Assembly: GCA_003574785.1 (NCBI GenBank)
Contig: QORU01000026.1
Location: forward strand, 1-64,000
Direction of reading: 5' to 3'
Length of the DNA stretch: 64,000 nucleotides
Source of the DNA: Taklimakanibacter deserti
GTDB lineage: Bacteria > Pseudomonadota > Alphaproteobacteria > Rhizobiales > Aestuariivirgaceae
Shown: piece after piece, positions 33,683 to 42,650 of the stretch
How positions within the stretch are numbered: the first letter of the stretch is position 1
Layout of the letters: every line of letters starts with the position of its first letter
The notes under the pieces: model-generated
Database searches by the model: none
The model's input: the letters and a program-made list of their open reading frames with translations, nothing else
What the model was told of the DNA's origin: nothing
Made by a program: the position numbers and the translations under genes

Positions 33683-36043
33683 TCACGCGCTCCCTTCATC
33701 CAGCGCATGACGTTTCGGCCGCGCCTTGGTCTGCAATTCCATCTGTTTCTGCCGGGTCCGCTCCTGCTCGCGGAAGACCTGATTGCGTCCCGGCAGATAT
33801 TGCTTGGGCCAGCCCTGCTCGCGTGCGCCATACCAGGCCTGCGCCTGATGGGCGAAATAGGGGTTCCACAGATGCGGCCGCGCCAGCGCCACCAGATCGG
33901 CGCGACGGGTGTGGAGGATGGTGTTGACTTGTGCGGGCTCGGTGATGGCGCCGACCGCCATGGTCGCCATCTTCGGCACATTGCGGATCGCCTCGGCGAA
34001 AGGCACTTGATACATGCGGCCATAGACGGGCTTCTGGTCGGGCACCGTCTGGCCGGACGAGACATCGATCAGGTCGCAGCCCGCCGCGCGGAACGTCTCG
34101 GCAATGACGAAGAGGTCGGCCTCGCTGACGCCACCCGGCTTCCAGTCGGAGGCCGAGATGCGCACCGACATCGGCCGTTCAACGGGCCACGCCCTGCGCA
34201 TCGCCTGGAACACTTCCAGGGGGAAGCGCAAGCGGTTCTCGATGGTGCCGCCATATTCGTCCTGGCGGTGATTGGTGAGCGGCGAGATGAACGAGGCGAA
34301 GAGATAGCCATGGGCGCAATGGAGCTCGAGCATATCGAAGCCGGCGCGCGCGGCGCGCTCCGTGGCGGAAACGAACTCGCACCTGATGCGCTCCATGCCG
34401 GCGCGATCGAGCTCGGCCGGCAGATCGCTGATCGCTTCGAAATAGGGGATGGGCGAGGCCGAGACCAGGGGCCAGTTGTCTTGCGCGTCGGGCAGCGGAT
34501 GATCGGCATCTTCCCAGCCCAGTTGCGTCGAGCCTTTGCGCCCGGCATGGCCGAGCTGCATGCAGATCTTCGCATCGGAATTCGCATGGACGAATTCGAC
34601 GATGCGCTTCCATTGCGCCTCATGCCCGTCCGTCCATAGACCGGTACAGCCGGGCGTGATCCGCGCATCGGGCGACGGACAGGTCATCTCGACGAAGATC
34701 AAGCCCATGCCGCCCAGCGCATGCGAGGCATAGTGCACAAGATGCCAGTCGGTCAGATTGCCCTGGGCATCGGCGGAATATTGCGCCATGGGCGACATCA
34801 CCACCCGGTTCACGACCTCCATGTCGCGCAGGCGGAATTTGGTGAACATCGGCGTCGGCCGCGATTCGCGGTAGTCATAACCGGTCTCGCGGTAATAGCG
34901 CTCATACCATTCGGTATCGGCCTTGGCGACGAAGCCCGGGTCGCGGACCAGGAGATTGTCATAGGTGATCGTCTTGGCGCGGCACATGACCACCATGGCG
35001 AATTGCATCGGCTCCATGTCGAAGGAGCGTTTCATATGCTCGAACCAGGCAAGCGACACATCGGCATTGTGCTGGACGATCTGGCAGGGCGTGCGGCGCG
35101 CCGCGTCATAGGCGGCGAAGGCCTCCTTCACGCTTGTCTCCGCATGCTTGACGGTCGCTTCGGACAGGCCGATGGCGCATTCCATGGCGAGCTTGGTGCC
35201 GGAGCCTATGGAGAAATGCGCCGAGGCCTTGGCGTCGCCCAAGAGCACGATATTCTTGTGCGACCAGTTCTCGCAGAAGATGCGCGGGAAGCGCCGCCAG
35301 TGCGAGCGGTTGAGCAAGAGCCCGTGCCCGTCGAGCTCTTGGGCGTAGAGAGCTTCGAGCTTGGCCCTCGAATCCTCTTCATCGGTCTCCTTGAAGCCGT
35401 GGCCATGCCAGCAGGCTTCGTCCATCTCGAAGACCCAGGTCGATTTGCCCTTCTCATATTGATAGGTATGGGCGCAGATCACGCCATGCGGCGTCTGCTT
35501 GAAGAAATAGTTGAATTCGTCCATCGGCCGGGTCGAGCCCATCCAGCAGAAGCGGTTGGCCTTGAGCGACACCGTCGGCTGGAAATGCTCCTTATAGTGC
35601 TCGCGGATCACCGAATTGATGCCGTCCGCCGCCACCACGATATCGGCCGATGAGCACAGCTGCTCGATCTCTTCCGGATCGATGCGGCGGCTGAAGGTCA
35701 GATGGACGCCCTCCTCGCGGCAGCGCGCATGCAGGAGCTTGAGCAAAGTGATGCGCGACAGGCCGCAGAAGCCATTGCCGCCGCAGCGCGCCTCATGGCC
35801 TTTGTAATGGATCGCGACATCGTCCCAATAGGCGAACTGCTTGCGGATGCGCGCATAGGATTGGGGATCATGGCACAGGAATTCATCGAGCGTGTCGTCG
35901 GAGAAGACGACACCGAAGCCGAAGGTGTCGTCATCCCGGTTCTGCTCGATGACCTCGATGTCCCAGTTGGGCTTCGCCTTCTTGGTCAGAAGGGCGAAAT
36001 AGAGGCCGCCGGGTCCACCGCCAATCACCTTGATCCGCATCAT
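33683..36043 (-). CDS. 2-Aminobenzoyl-CoA monooxygenase/reductase-type fusion (salicylyl-CoA 5-hydroxylase family)
   Basis: A 786-residue fusion. The N-terminal FAD-dependent aromatic hydroxylase (about 1-390) has [30 protein letters not shown] and [26 protein letters not shown] (second FAD motif). The C-terminal old-yellow-enzyme domain (about 400-775) has [77 protein letters not shown], and a C-terminal Tyr/Arg FMN region. This layout is that of the Azoarcus evansii enzyme that hydroxylates and then reduces anthraniloyl-CoA to the non-aromatic 2-amino-5-oxo-cyclohexene-carboxyl-CoA. The linked kynU and CoA ligase favour that over salicylyl-CoA. Confidence 0.92.
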   Translation of the reverse strand: MMRIKVIGGGPGGLYFALLTKKAKPNWDIEVIEQNRDDDTFGFGVVFSDDTLDEFLCHDPQSYARIRKQFAYWDDVAIHYKGHEARCGGNGFCGLSRITLLKLLHARCREEGVHLTFSRRIDPEEIEQLCSSADIVVAADGINSVIREHYKEHFQPTVSLKANRFCWMGSTRPMDEFNYFFKQTPHGVICAHTYQYEKGKSTWVFEMDEACWHGHGFKETDEEDSRAKLEALYAQELDGHGLLLNRSHWRRFPRIFCENWSHKNIVLLGDAKASAHFSIGSGTKLAMECAIGLSEATVKHAETSVKEAFAAYDAARRTPCQIVQHNADVSLAWFEHMKRSFDMEPMQFAMVVMCRAKTITYDNLLVRDPGFVAKADTEWYERYYRETGYDYRESRPTPMFTKFRLRDMEVVNRVVMSPMAQYSADAQGNLTDWHLVHYASHALGGMGLIFVEMTCPSPDARITPGCTGLWTDGHEAQWKRIVEFVHANSDAKICMQLGHAGRKGSTQLGWEDADHPLPDAQDNWPLVSASPIPYFEAISDLPAELDRAGMERIRCEFVSATERAARAGFDMLELHCAHGYLFASFISPLTNHRQDEYGGTIENRLRFPLEVFQAMRRAWPVERPMSVRISASDWKPGGVSEADLFVIAETFRAAGCDLIDVSSGQTVPDQKPVYGRMYQVPFAEAIRNVPKMATMAVGAITEPAQVNTILHTRRADLVALARPHLWNPYFAHQAQAWYGAREQGWPKQYLPGRNQVFREQERTRQKQMELQTKARPKRHALDEGSA

Positions 36044-36063
36044 TCAGTCTCACGCGTTCGGGC

Positions 36064-36657
36064 TTATTTCGCCGGATCCTTGGGCGACCATAATATCGTG
36101 CCGCCGTCTTTTTCATACGCCATGCCCTTGGGATAGCTGATGGCCTCGAACTGCAGGCCCCAGGGCGCCATGAAATAGAGAATCGACTGGCCGGCCGCCG
36201 GACCCTGATCGACCGGCAAGGGTCCCATCATGGTCTTCACATTGTTGGCCTTGAGATAGTCGGCCGCCGCCTTGATGTCATCGACATAGAAGGCGATGTG
36301 ATAGCCGCCGATATCGCTGTTCTTCGGTGTTGCGTCCTTCTGGTCGGGCGATGAATATTGGAAGAGCTCGATATTGGAGCCATAGCCGCAGCGCACCAGC
36401 GAGATCTGCTCGATCTTGGCGCGCGGATTAACGTTGAGCAGATCCTGCATGAAGGTGCCCTTGTCGTCGGAAAAAGGCCCGAAGGTCATCGCATGCTGGC
36501 AGCCCAGCACATTGGTGAAGAAATCGAGCGCCTGCTTGATGTCGGGAACCGTGACGCCGGTGTGGTCATGGCCGCGAAGGCCCGGCAGCGATCCGGCCAT
36601 CGCAGGCGTGATGAGGTAGAAGGCAAGCGACAAAGATGCGGCAAATCTTTTCAGCAT
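36064..36657 (-). CDS. Exported VOC (glyoxalase/dioxygenase-fold) protein
   Basis: A 197-residue protein with a signal peptide (MLKRFAASLSLAFYLITPAMA) in front of a vicinal-oxygen-chelate fold: GHDHTGVTVPDIKQALDFFTNVLGCQHAMTFGPF, NIELFQYSSPDQ, GGYHIAFYVDDIKAAADYLKAN and LYFMAPWGLQFEAISYP. His in HTGVTV, Glu in NIELFQY, His in GYHIAF and Glu in QFEAIS are the likely metal ligands. The start at 36657 has GGAGGAAG upstream. It is first in the operon with the cytoplasmic anthraniloyl-CoA enzyme, yet appears periplasmic, which is odd. It may act on an aromatic outside the cytoplasm. Confidence 0.82.
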   Translation of the reverse strand: MLKRFAASLSLAFYLITPAMAGSLPGLRGHDHTGVTVPDIKQALDFFTNVLGCQHAMTFGPFSDDKGTFMQDLLNVNPRAKIEQISLVRCGYGSNIELFQYSSPDQKDATPKNSDIGGYHIAFYVDDIKAAADYLKANNVKTMMGPLPVDQGPAAGQSILYFMAPWGLQFEAISYPKGMAYEKDGGTILWSPKDPAK

Positions 36658-36720
36658 GATGCTTCCTCCGGGACAGGCCGGTGCCGGGCCGGTCCGTTGT
36701 CTCGCGAACGGCACCTGGGA

Positions 36721-36774
36721 AATTACTATAGAACTAAAATAATTCCCGAACAATGCTATAGGTCTAAACTAATT
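36721..36774. promoter_or_regulatory. Tandem candidate operators of the anthranilate regulon, sites 3 and 4
   Basis: Site 3 (36721-36744) is the best-formed of the set: AATTACTATAG and CTAAAATAATT around AA, nearly a 24-bp palindrome. Site 4 (36751-36774) has CTATAG-gt-CTAAACTAATT. Their centres are exactly 30 bp apart, about three helical turns, so two regulator dimers would bind the same face. They lie ~64 bp upstream of the VOC start. Confidence 0.7.
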
Positions 36775-36802
36775 CTTGCGCGCGCCGCCTCACCACCGCA
36801 TT

Positions 36803-36827
36803 TCCCCTACCCTTGCGGGGAGGGTAA
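36803..36827. repeat. Short CCCTACCC/GGGAGGGT palindrome
   Basis: CCCCTACCCTTGCGGGGAGGG just downstream of the iorB-type stop. It resembles a single module of the larger palindromic repeats and could terminate the leftward iorB transcript before the VOC promoter. Confidence 0.4.
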
Positions 36828-36833
36828 ATTCCA

Positions 36834-38363
36834 TCAAAGGCTCTCCACCGTCTTGAGCGCGCCTTCGAGGGCATTGCCGTTCTCGTCCTTCAGCGCCGCT
36901 TCGCGCAGGCGGCGCAGCCATTCGGCGCCGTCATCGCGCCCCTCCAATATCGGCAGCGCCGAGAGCACGCGATCATAGCGCGACAGCCCGCGTACATGGG
37001 TGTCGCTGTAGCCCTTGATCAGCCTCCGGCAGCGCAGCACCTCGACGGCGAGATCGTAGTTTCCCCGCGCCAGCCTTTCGACCTCACCGAGCCAGTGCGC
37101 GAGATGCGCCTGCTCCACTTCATGGCGCAGCAGCTTGCGGCGGAAGCGTGAGAAGCCGCCCAATATATAAAGTATGGTGAACCAGAAGATCGAATCGGTG
37201 CGTACTTGGCGGCCGCGATTGACCAGACGATCCATCGCCTTGAACAGGCGCGGCCGGTTTTCGATATAACGACCGAGGCGGGCCGGCAGCATGCCGCACA
37301 CTTCCTCCATGCGCGGATGCATGAATTCGGTGAGCTTGAGCAGCTGGCCGTCGCGCAGCCGCATCTCCTTGCGCACCTGCGCAAAGCGGCGACTCTGTGT
37401 TTTTATCCGCGCGACTCGGATGACATCGTCATAGGCCATGGCATTGGCGATGTATTTCGCGGCCTCGCGCGTCAAGGCGCGACCCTTGCCGTCGCCGCCG
37501 AGATCGTGGTCGAGGGCCGAGATCCGCACCAGGCGGCTCAGATATTCTTCGCCATAGGCGATGTCCTGGAACTCCACCACCTTGGCGAGGCCGGCGCGGG
37601 CCATCTCCTGGGCCTCGGGCGGCATCGCGTCCTTGACGCGCAGCACGAGGTCCTGGTAGCGCGCCGTGAGCTGGTCGGGCCCTTTGGTGATGGAAAGCTT
37701 GGGCTTCTTTTCGGGCGGTGCCGCCGGCACCGGCGCCAGGGCCGCATCGAAGGCTTCATGGAAGGCCCTGAGGCTCGCCTCGATGCCCTTGCCGCCGCTC
37801 CGGATCGTCGCTTCGAAACCGTCGCGGCTGAAGGGCAGCACGCCCGAGGCCGCCAGCGCGCCAAACAGGCTTGCCGAGATCACGCTGCCGTTTCTGACCG
37901 CGATCCGCTCGAGATCGGCGGCGATGAAGCGCCGCGCCGTCTTGCGCGCCGTCTCGATGACCTGGCCGCCATCGCTGATGCCGTCACCCGGTACGACTTT
38001 CTCCGACACGGCATAGGCGCGGTGCGACGAAGCGATCAGGGTGGTGCGCTCCGGCGTCACCAGGCCGCGCATCATGGCGCGCCCGGCCTCCATGAGCTCG
38101 GCGGCAAGCACGATGTCGACATCGCCGGGCGACGGCATCAGCGCGAGGATCGGCGTCTTGCCGCGATCGGGCACCATCTCGATATAGTAGATCGTGGCGC
38201 CGGTGCGCTGCGCGACACCCGGCACCGAGGTCGCCTGCGCATACCAGCCGTTTTCCTCGGCGAGATGCACGATCCAGTCCGACACCACGCCGCCACCTTG
38301 CCCGCCGACCGCCAGGATCGCGAGTTTGATGATCTGATTCTGGCGTGACGCCTGAATATTCAC
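36834..38363 (-). CDS. iorB: Indolepyruvate ferredoxin oxidoreductase beta-type subunit, long form
   Basis: A 509-residue protein. The N-terminal ~190 residues are the pyruvate/ketoisovalerate oxidoreductase gamma-like domain (IIKLAILAVGGQGGGVVSDWIVHLAEENGWYAQATSVPGVAQRTGATIYYIEM). A ~300-residue C-terminal region follows, found in the long alphaproteobacterial version and absent from archaeal IorB. The likely start is GTG at 38363, overlapping the iorA stop as GTGA; no upstream ATG is convincing. With IorA it oxidatively decarboxylates arylpyruvates (indolepyruvate, phenylpyruvate) to aryl-acetyl-CoA. Last gene of its operon. Confidence 0.88.
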   Translation of the reverse strand: MNIQASRQNQIIKLAILAVGGQGGGVVSDWIVHLAEENGWYAQATSVPGVAQRTGATIYYIEMVPDRGKTPILALMPSPGDVDIVLAAELMEAGRAMMRGLVTPERTTLIASSHRAYAVSEKVVPGDGISDGGQVIETARKTARRFIAADLERIAVRNGSVISASLFGALAASGVLPFSRDGFEATIRSGGKGIEASLRAFHEAFDAALAPVPAAPPEKKPKLSITKGPDQLTARYQDLVLRVKDAMPPEAQEMARAGLAKVVEFQDIAYGEEYLSRLVRISALDHDLGGDGKGRALTREAAKYIANAMAYDDVIRVARIKTQSRRFAQVRKEMRLRDGQLLKLTEFMHPRMEEVCGMLPARLGRYIENRPRLFKAMDRLVNRGRQVRTDSIFWFTILYILGGFSRFRRKLLRHEVEQAHLAHWLGEVERLARGNYDLAVEVLRCRRLIKGYSDTHVRGLSRYDRVLSALPILEGRDDGAEWLRRLREAALKDENGNALEGALKTVESL

Positions 38364-40522
38364 GGGGCTTGCCCCACTTTCGCGAAGCTGAGCGACTTCC
38401 GGTCGCGCCGTCTCTGCAGCCAGGAGATGACTGTCCGCCGCATTAAGGACACGAAACGCTCGAACAATCCCGGATTGTTGACGACATCGGCGCGATAGAA
38501 GGAGGGACACAGCACCGCGGCGTCGGCGACCTCGCCGCAATTGCCGCAGCCGACGCAGGACTGGTCGATCGATGCCACCGGATCGTCACGCAAAGGGTCA
38601 TCGAGCTTCTTCACGCTGAGCGAGGGACAGCCTGACAGCCTGATGCAGGCGTGATCGCCGGTGCACACATCCTCATCGACGCCGAAGCGCGGCTTCACCA
38701 CCCGCTTGCCGTCATGGATCGCCTTGGCTAACAACGGCCTCTCGCGCCTTTGCTTGTTGAGCATGCATTCCGACGAAGCGACGATGACCTTGGGCCCTTT
38801 CTCCTTGGTGGTCAGCGCCTCGCGCAAAGTATCGCGCATGCGTGTGACGTCATAGGTGCGATCGATCCGGCGCACCCAACTGACGCCCACCCCTTTGACT
38901 GCATCCTCGATCGGATGTTTCGTCGAGCGTGTCCGGTTGTTGGCGCGCGAGGACAATATGTCCTGCCCGCCGGTCGCCGCCGAATAGTAATTGTCGACGA
39001 CCAGGATGACGCCGTCGCTCTTGTTGAAGACGGCGTTGCCGACGCCCGACGCAAGACCATTATGCCAGAAGCCGCCATCGCCCATGATGGCGATCGAGCG
39101 CTTCTTCGCCGGCACGTTGAAGGCGGAGGCCGAGGCGGGACCCAGGCCATAGCCCATGGTGGTCGCCCCGATATTGAAGGGCGGCATGATCGAGAACAGA
39201 TGGCAGCCGATATCGGCCGCGACATGGTGGGGCCCGAGCTCCCTCTCGACCAGCTTCATGGCCGAGAAGATCGGCCGCTCCGGACAGCCGGTGCAGAAGC
39301 CGGGTGGGCGCATCGGCACGACCTGCGCCAGATGCGAGACATCGGGCGGCGCTACCGGCGCATTGGGCAGACGGATCTTGGCGATGAGGAGCTCCGGCGC
39401 ATGGGCGCGCAGGAATCCCGACAGGCCGTCGAGCATCACCTGCCCGGTATATTCGCCGGCCATCGGCAGGAAATCCTTGCCATGGAGCCGGGTCGGGGCG
39501 GCGGCCTTGTGCAGCATATGGCCGAAGGCCTGCTCGAGATGATCGGGCTGGCCCTCCTCGACGACCAGCACCGCGTCCTTGTCCGTGCAGAAGCCGAGGA
39601 ACTCGTCATCGACCAGCGGATAGGTGACATTGAGGATGTAGAGCGGCACCATCGATGTGCCGTAGAGGTCGGCCAGTCCCAGACGCTGCAGCGCCCGGAT
39701 CACGCTGTTATACATGCCGCCCTGCAGCACGATGCCGACCTTGCCGCGCTTCGGTCCTGTCATCTCGTTGAGCTTGCGCGATTTGATGAAGTCGATCGCC
39801 GCCGGCCAGCGCTTCTTGACCTTCTCCTGCTCATGCAGGAAGGACGCGGGCGGCAGCACGATGCGCTGCGTGTCGCGGCGCGGCGCCTCGAGCGCTTCCG
39901 CCACCGACATGAGGGGGCGCTGATTGTCCTTGGCGATGAAGCGGCCATGCACATGGCAGGACCTGATCCTGACTTCCAGCATCACCGGCGTGTTGGTCGC
40001 TTCCGAAAGCGCAAAACCGTCTTCGACCGCCTTCACGATCGCTTCCAGATTGGGCTTGGGATCGAGCAGCCAGATCTGCGATTTCATCGCGAAGGAATGG
40101 CTGCGCTCCTGCATGATGGAAGAGCCTTCGCCGTAATCCTCACCGACGATGATGAGCGCACCGCCAGTGACGCCGCCGGAAGAGAGATTGGCGAGCGCGT
40201 CGGAGGCGACATTGGTGCCGACCGTCGATTTCCAGGTCGCCGCCCCGCGAATGGGATAGTGCACGGAAGCCGCGAGCGCCGCCGCGGCTGCCGCTTCGCT
40301 GGCGCTCGCTTCGAAATGGACTCCGAGCTCGCCCAATATGTCCTGCGCATCGGCGAGCACGTCCATTAGGTGCGAAATTGGCGCGCCCTGATAGCCGACG
40401 ACATAGCCGACACCGCATTGCAGGAGCGCCTTGGTGATGGCGAGGATGCCCTCGCCGCGGAACTCCTCGCCGGCGCCGATCTTGAGTTGCTGGACTTCTT
40501 TTGCGAAGGAACGTTCGGCCAT
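38360..40522 (-). CDS. iorA: Indolepyruvate ferredoxin oxidoreductase alpha-type subunit
   Basis: A 720-residue TPP-dependent 2-oxoacid oxidoreductase. The N-terminal pyrimidine domain has VVGYQGAPISHLMDVLADA; the TPP-binding domain shows GDGGFWHNGLASGVGNAVFNKSDGVILVVDNYYSAATGGQD (GDG...NN-type motif). Cys clusters are GFCTGCPERPIF and, at the C-terminus, CTGDHACIRLSGCPSLSV and CVGCGNCGEVADAAVLCPSF for Fe-S centres. It offers a transamination/oxidation exit for tryptophan and other aromatic amino acids beside the kynurenine route. Gap of 12 bp to the upstream marR. Confidence 0.92.
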   Translation of the reverse strand: MAERSFAKEVQQLKIGAGEEFRGEGILAITKALLQCGVGYVVGYQGAPISHLMDVLADAQDILGELGVHFEASASEAAAAAALAASVHYPIRGAATWKSTVGTNVASDALANLSSGGVTGGALIIVGEDYGEGSSIMQERSHSFAMKSQIWLLDPKPNLEAIVKAVEDGFALSEATNTPVMLEVRIRSCHVHGRFIAKDNQRPLMSVAEALEAPRRDTQRIVLPPASFLHEQEKVKKRWPAAIDFIKSRKLNEMTGPKRGKVGIVLQGGMYNSVIRALQRLGLADLYGTSMVPLYILNVTYPLVDDEFLGFCTDKDAVLVVEEGQPDHLEQAFGHMLHKAAAPTRLHGKDFLPMAGEYTGQVMLDGLSGFLRAHAPELLIAKIRLPNAPVAPPDVSHLAQVVPMRPPGFCTGCPERPIFSAMKLVERELGPHHVAADIGCHLFSIMPPFNIGATTMGYGLGPASASAFNVPAKKRSIAIMGDGGFWHNGLASGVGNAVFNKSDGVILVVDNYYSAATGGQDILSSRANNRTRSTKHPIEDAVKGVGVSWVRRIDRTYDVTRMRDTLREALTTKEKGPKVIVASSECMLNKQRRERPLLAKAIHDGKRVVKPRFGVDEDVCTGDHACIRLSGCPSLSVKKLDDPLRDDPVASIDQSCVGCGNCGEVADAAVLCPSFYRADVVNNPGLFERFVSLMRRTVISWLQRRRDRKSLSFAKVGQAP

Positions 40523-40534
40523 AGTGAGCCTCCG

Positions 40535-41035
40535 TCAATCTTGGTTCATATTCTGCAGCATCTTATGCAGGACGGAAATGAAGCTTTCATATTCGGCCTC
40601 GCTGACGCCGGCGAACACGTCGGAATAGCGCCGATACATGGCGGGCCAGAATTTGGCGAAGAGCTGCCGGCCCTCTTCCGTCAGATAGACCTCGCGCACG
40701 CGCAGATCCTCCTTGCGCGGCCGGCTCTTGATCAGCCCCTGCTCCTCCATCGCATCGAGGGTGCGGCTCATGGTCGACTGCTCGGTGATCGTATGCAGCG
40801 CCAGGTCGTTCGCGGTCATGCCGGGCGTGATCGAGAGCACGGCGAGGGTGCGCATCTTCGCGGTGGTGAGGTCGAAGGACTTCAGCACCTCCAGCATGTC
40901 GGCATTCCAGCGCGCCGAAACGCGGTTGATGAGATAGGGCGCGAAATGATTGAGCCCGATCTCGCCGATCGATGGCGTAGCGTCCTGATCGGCATTGGCC
41001 GGCTTGAGCAAGGCAGTTCCGAAGCGCCCGACCAT
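40535..41035 (-). CDS. MarR-family transcriptional regulator
   Basis: A 166-residue wHTH repressor: AKMRTLAVLSITPGMTANDLALHTITEQSTMSRTLDAMEEQGLIKSRPRKEDLRVREVYLTEEGRQLF, with wing residues EDLRVRE. The ATG at 41035 has GAGG 8 bp upstream and is 5 bp from the preceding FAD-oxidoreductase stop. It is embedded between FAD oxidoreductase and iorA, so it is likely an autorepressor of the cyclase operon. The perfect palindrome at 43488-43505 is the natural candidate operator. Confidence 0.9.
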   Translation of the reverse strand: MVGRFGTALLKPANADQDATPSIGEIGLNHFAPYLINRVSARWNADMLEVLKSFDLTTAKMRTLAVLSITPGMTANDLALHTITEQSTMSRTLDAMEEQGLIKSRPRKEDLRVREVYLTEEGRQLFAKFWPAMYRRYSDVFAGVSEAEYESFISVLHKMLQNMNQD

Positions 41036-41040
41036 GGTGA

Positions 41041-42621
41041 TCACCTCAAAGCTTGCGCCAGCATGAAACCCGAGCCGCCGCCGAGGCCGGCGCCGGGATG
41101 GGTTGACGCGCCAATATGATAGAGATTGGGAATGAAGGTGCGGTGATTGACCGAGGACTTGAACGGCCGCCACAGGAAGGACTGGTCGAGGCCGCAGAAG
41201 CCGCCATAGGGATCGCCGCCGACGAGATTGATGTTCAGCCTTTCGAGATCGGCCGGTGAATAGGCCTTGCGGGCGAGCTTGTTGGCCCTGAAATCGGCGA
41301 TGTGCCGGGCGAGGATCGCTTCGATGCGCTCCGCATAGGCTTCGCGCACGGTCTCGGTCCATTGACCGTCGGCCGGCACGGCGATCTCGCCCGCCGCATC
41401 GCCCTTGATATGCCGCGGCGCTTCCGGCAGCTGCAGCCAGAGTATGGCGGTCCCCTCGGGGCAGCGGCTCGGATCGAGAGCATGGGGCTGCCCGACACAA
41501 ATGGTGGGCACTTCCGGCAGCATGCCGCGCTCGGCTTCATTCGCGGCCTTGGACACGCCGTCGAGGCCCGGCGTCAGATGCAGGAGCGCCACTTTCTCGA
41601 GACCGGCGGTCAGCCATCGAGGCGGCGATTTCAGCGCGTAGTGAAGCTGGAAATTGCCTTTGCCATAGCGGTAATTGCGCAGCGCGGTCTTGAGCTCGCC
41701 CGGCACCGTCCAGCCGTTGAGCAGCCGGTCATAGAGCTGGTTCGGCGTGACCGAGCAGATGACGCCTTGGCGCGCCACGATCTCCGCGCCGTCGGCGAGC
41801 TTCACGCCCCGCGCCGCGCCACCAGAGCCGGCGAGCACCGCGGCGACATCGGCCTTCGTCCTGATCTCGCCACCCGCCTCGCGGATGAGAGCGGCAAAGG
41901 CATCGAGCAATTTCTGCCCGCCGCCTTTGACGATGGGGGCACCCGCCGCCTCCAGCGCGAAGGCGATCACCTTTGCCATTTGCGCCGAATAGGCGCTTTC
42001 GGGCGAGAGGCCGGTATGCAACACCCAGGGCGCCCACAAGGCGCGGGCGACATCGGACTGGTAGTTCGATTCGAGCCAGGCCCGCGCCGTGGTGAGCGCT
42101 TCGCCGAAGAACTGCGCGAGCTGCCGGGGTCCCCGTCCCCAGGCCTCGCGCGCGAGGAGCTTGGCGGTCGGCCAACTCCACAGCTGGCCGCCGAGAAGCG
42201 CGAAGAGCAGGTGAGCATTGCGCTCGACCCCGCCGACATCGGCAAGATGCTGGGCGCCGTCGCCGGGGCTCAGCCGGTCGAGGGCTAAGCCATTGTCGGC
42301 ACGCTTCATGCTGACGATGGCCGAGCGCCCGTCCGGCAGGAGCACCCCCGAAGGATGCTCGCTGTGGCAGAATTCGAGCCCATGCCGGCCGAGATCGGCG
42401 GCGAGCGCCGCATAGCCCGGCGATGTGATGAAGAGGACGAAGGTCGTCGCCATCACATCATGGATATAGCCGGGGGCGGTGATCTCTTCGGTGCGGATGC
42501 AGCCGCCGATGCGATCATTGCGCTCGAGCATCAGGACGCGCTTGCCGTTCTTGCCGAGCATGGCGGCGGCGACCAGCGCGTTGATGCCGCTGCCGATGAT
42601 CACATAGTCAGGATCGGACAT
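41041..42621 (-). CDS. Phytoene-desaturase-like FAD oxidoreductase (PYROXD2/CrtI family), copy 1
   Basis: A 526-residue flavoprotein. The N-terminal dinucleotide motif is YVIIGSGINALVAAAMLGKNGKRVLMLERNDRIGGCIRTEE; the C-terminal FAD closure is LYHIGASTHPGAGLGGGSGFMLAQAL. The start at 42621 has GGAGGAC. It is second gene of the cyclase operon and is paired with a similar flavoprotein at 43593-45128 transcribed the other way. CrtI-like members outside carotenoid clusters are largely uncharacterised, and no carotenoid genes are here. A dehydrogenation or oxidation of an aromatic/alicyclic catabolite is the likely role. Confidence 0.88.
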   Translation of the reverse strand: MSDPDYVIIGSGINALVAAAMLGKNGKRVLMLERNDRIGGCIRTEEITAPGYIHDVMATTFVLFITSPGYAALAADLGRHGLEFCHSEHPSGVLLPDGRSAIVSMKRADNGLALDRLSPGDGAQHLADVGGVERNAHLLFALLGGQLWSWPTAKLLAREAWGRGPRQLAQFFGEALTTARAWLESNYQSDVARALWAPWVLHTGLSPESAYSAQMAKVIAFALEAAGAPIVKGGGQKLLDAFAALIREAGGEIRTKADVAAVLAGSGGAARGVKLADGAEIVARQGVICSVTPNQLYDRLLNGWTVPGELKTALRNYRYGKGNFQLHYALKSPPRWLTAGLEKVALLHLTPGLDGVSKAANEAERGMLPEVPTICVGQPHALDPSRCPEGTAILWLQLPEAPRHIKGDAAGEIAVPADGQWTETVREAYAERIEAILARHIADFRANKLARKAYSPADLERLNINLVGGDPYGGFCGLDQSFLWRPFKSSVNHRTFIPNLYHIGASTHPGAGLGGGSGFMLAQALR

Positions 42622-42650
42622 GTCCTCCTCCTGAGCGATGGGCGTCGCCC

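Noticed and set aside
33683..36043. Salicylyl-CoA 5-hydroxylase as the specific name
   Set aside because: Salicylyl-CoA hydroxylase lacks the need for a reductase domain, and the adjacent kynU/anthranilate ligase and RidA favour 2-aminobenzoyl-CoA. Kept only as the family label.
38750..40369. 539-codon plus-strand frame
   Set aside because: Antisense to iorA; the IorA reading has TPP and Fe-S motifs.
41041..42621. Carotenoid phytoene desaturase
   Set aside because: No crtB, crtE or other carotenoid genes nearby; the neighbours are aromatic catabolism genes.
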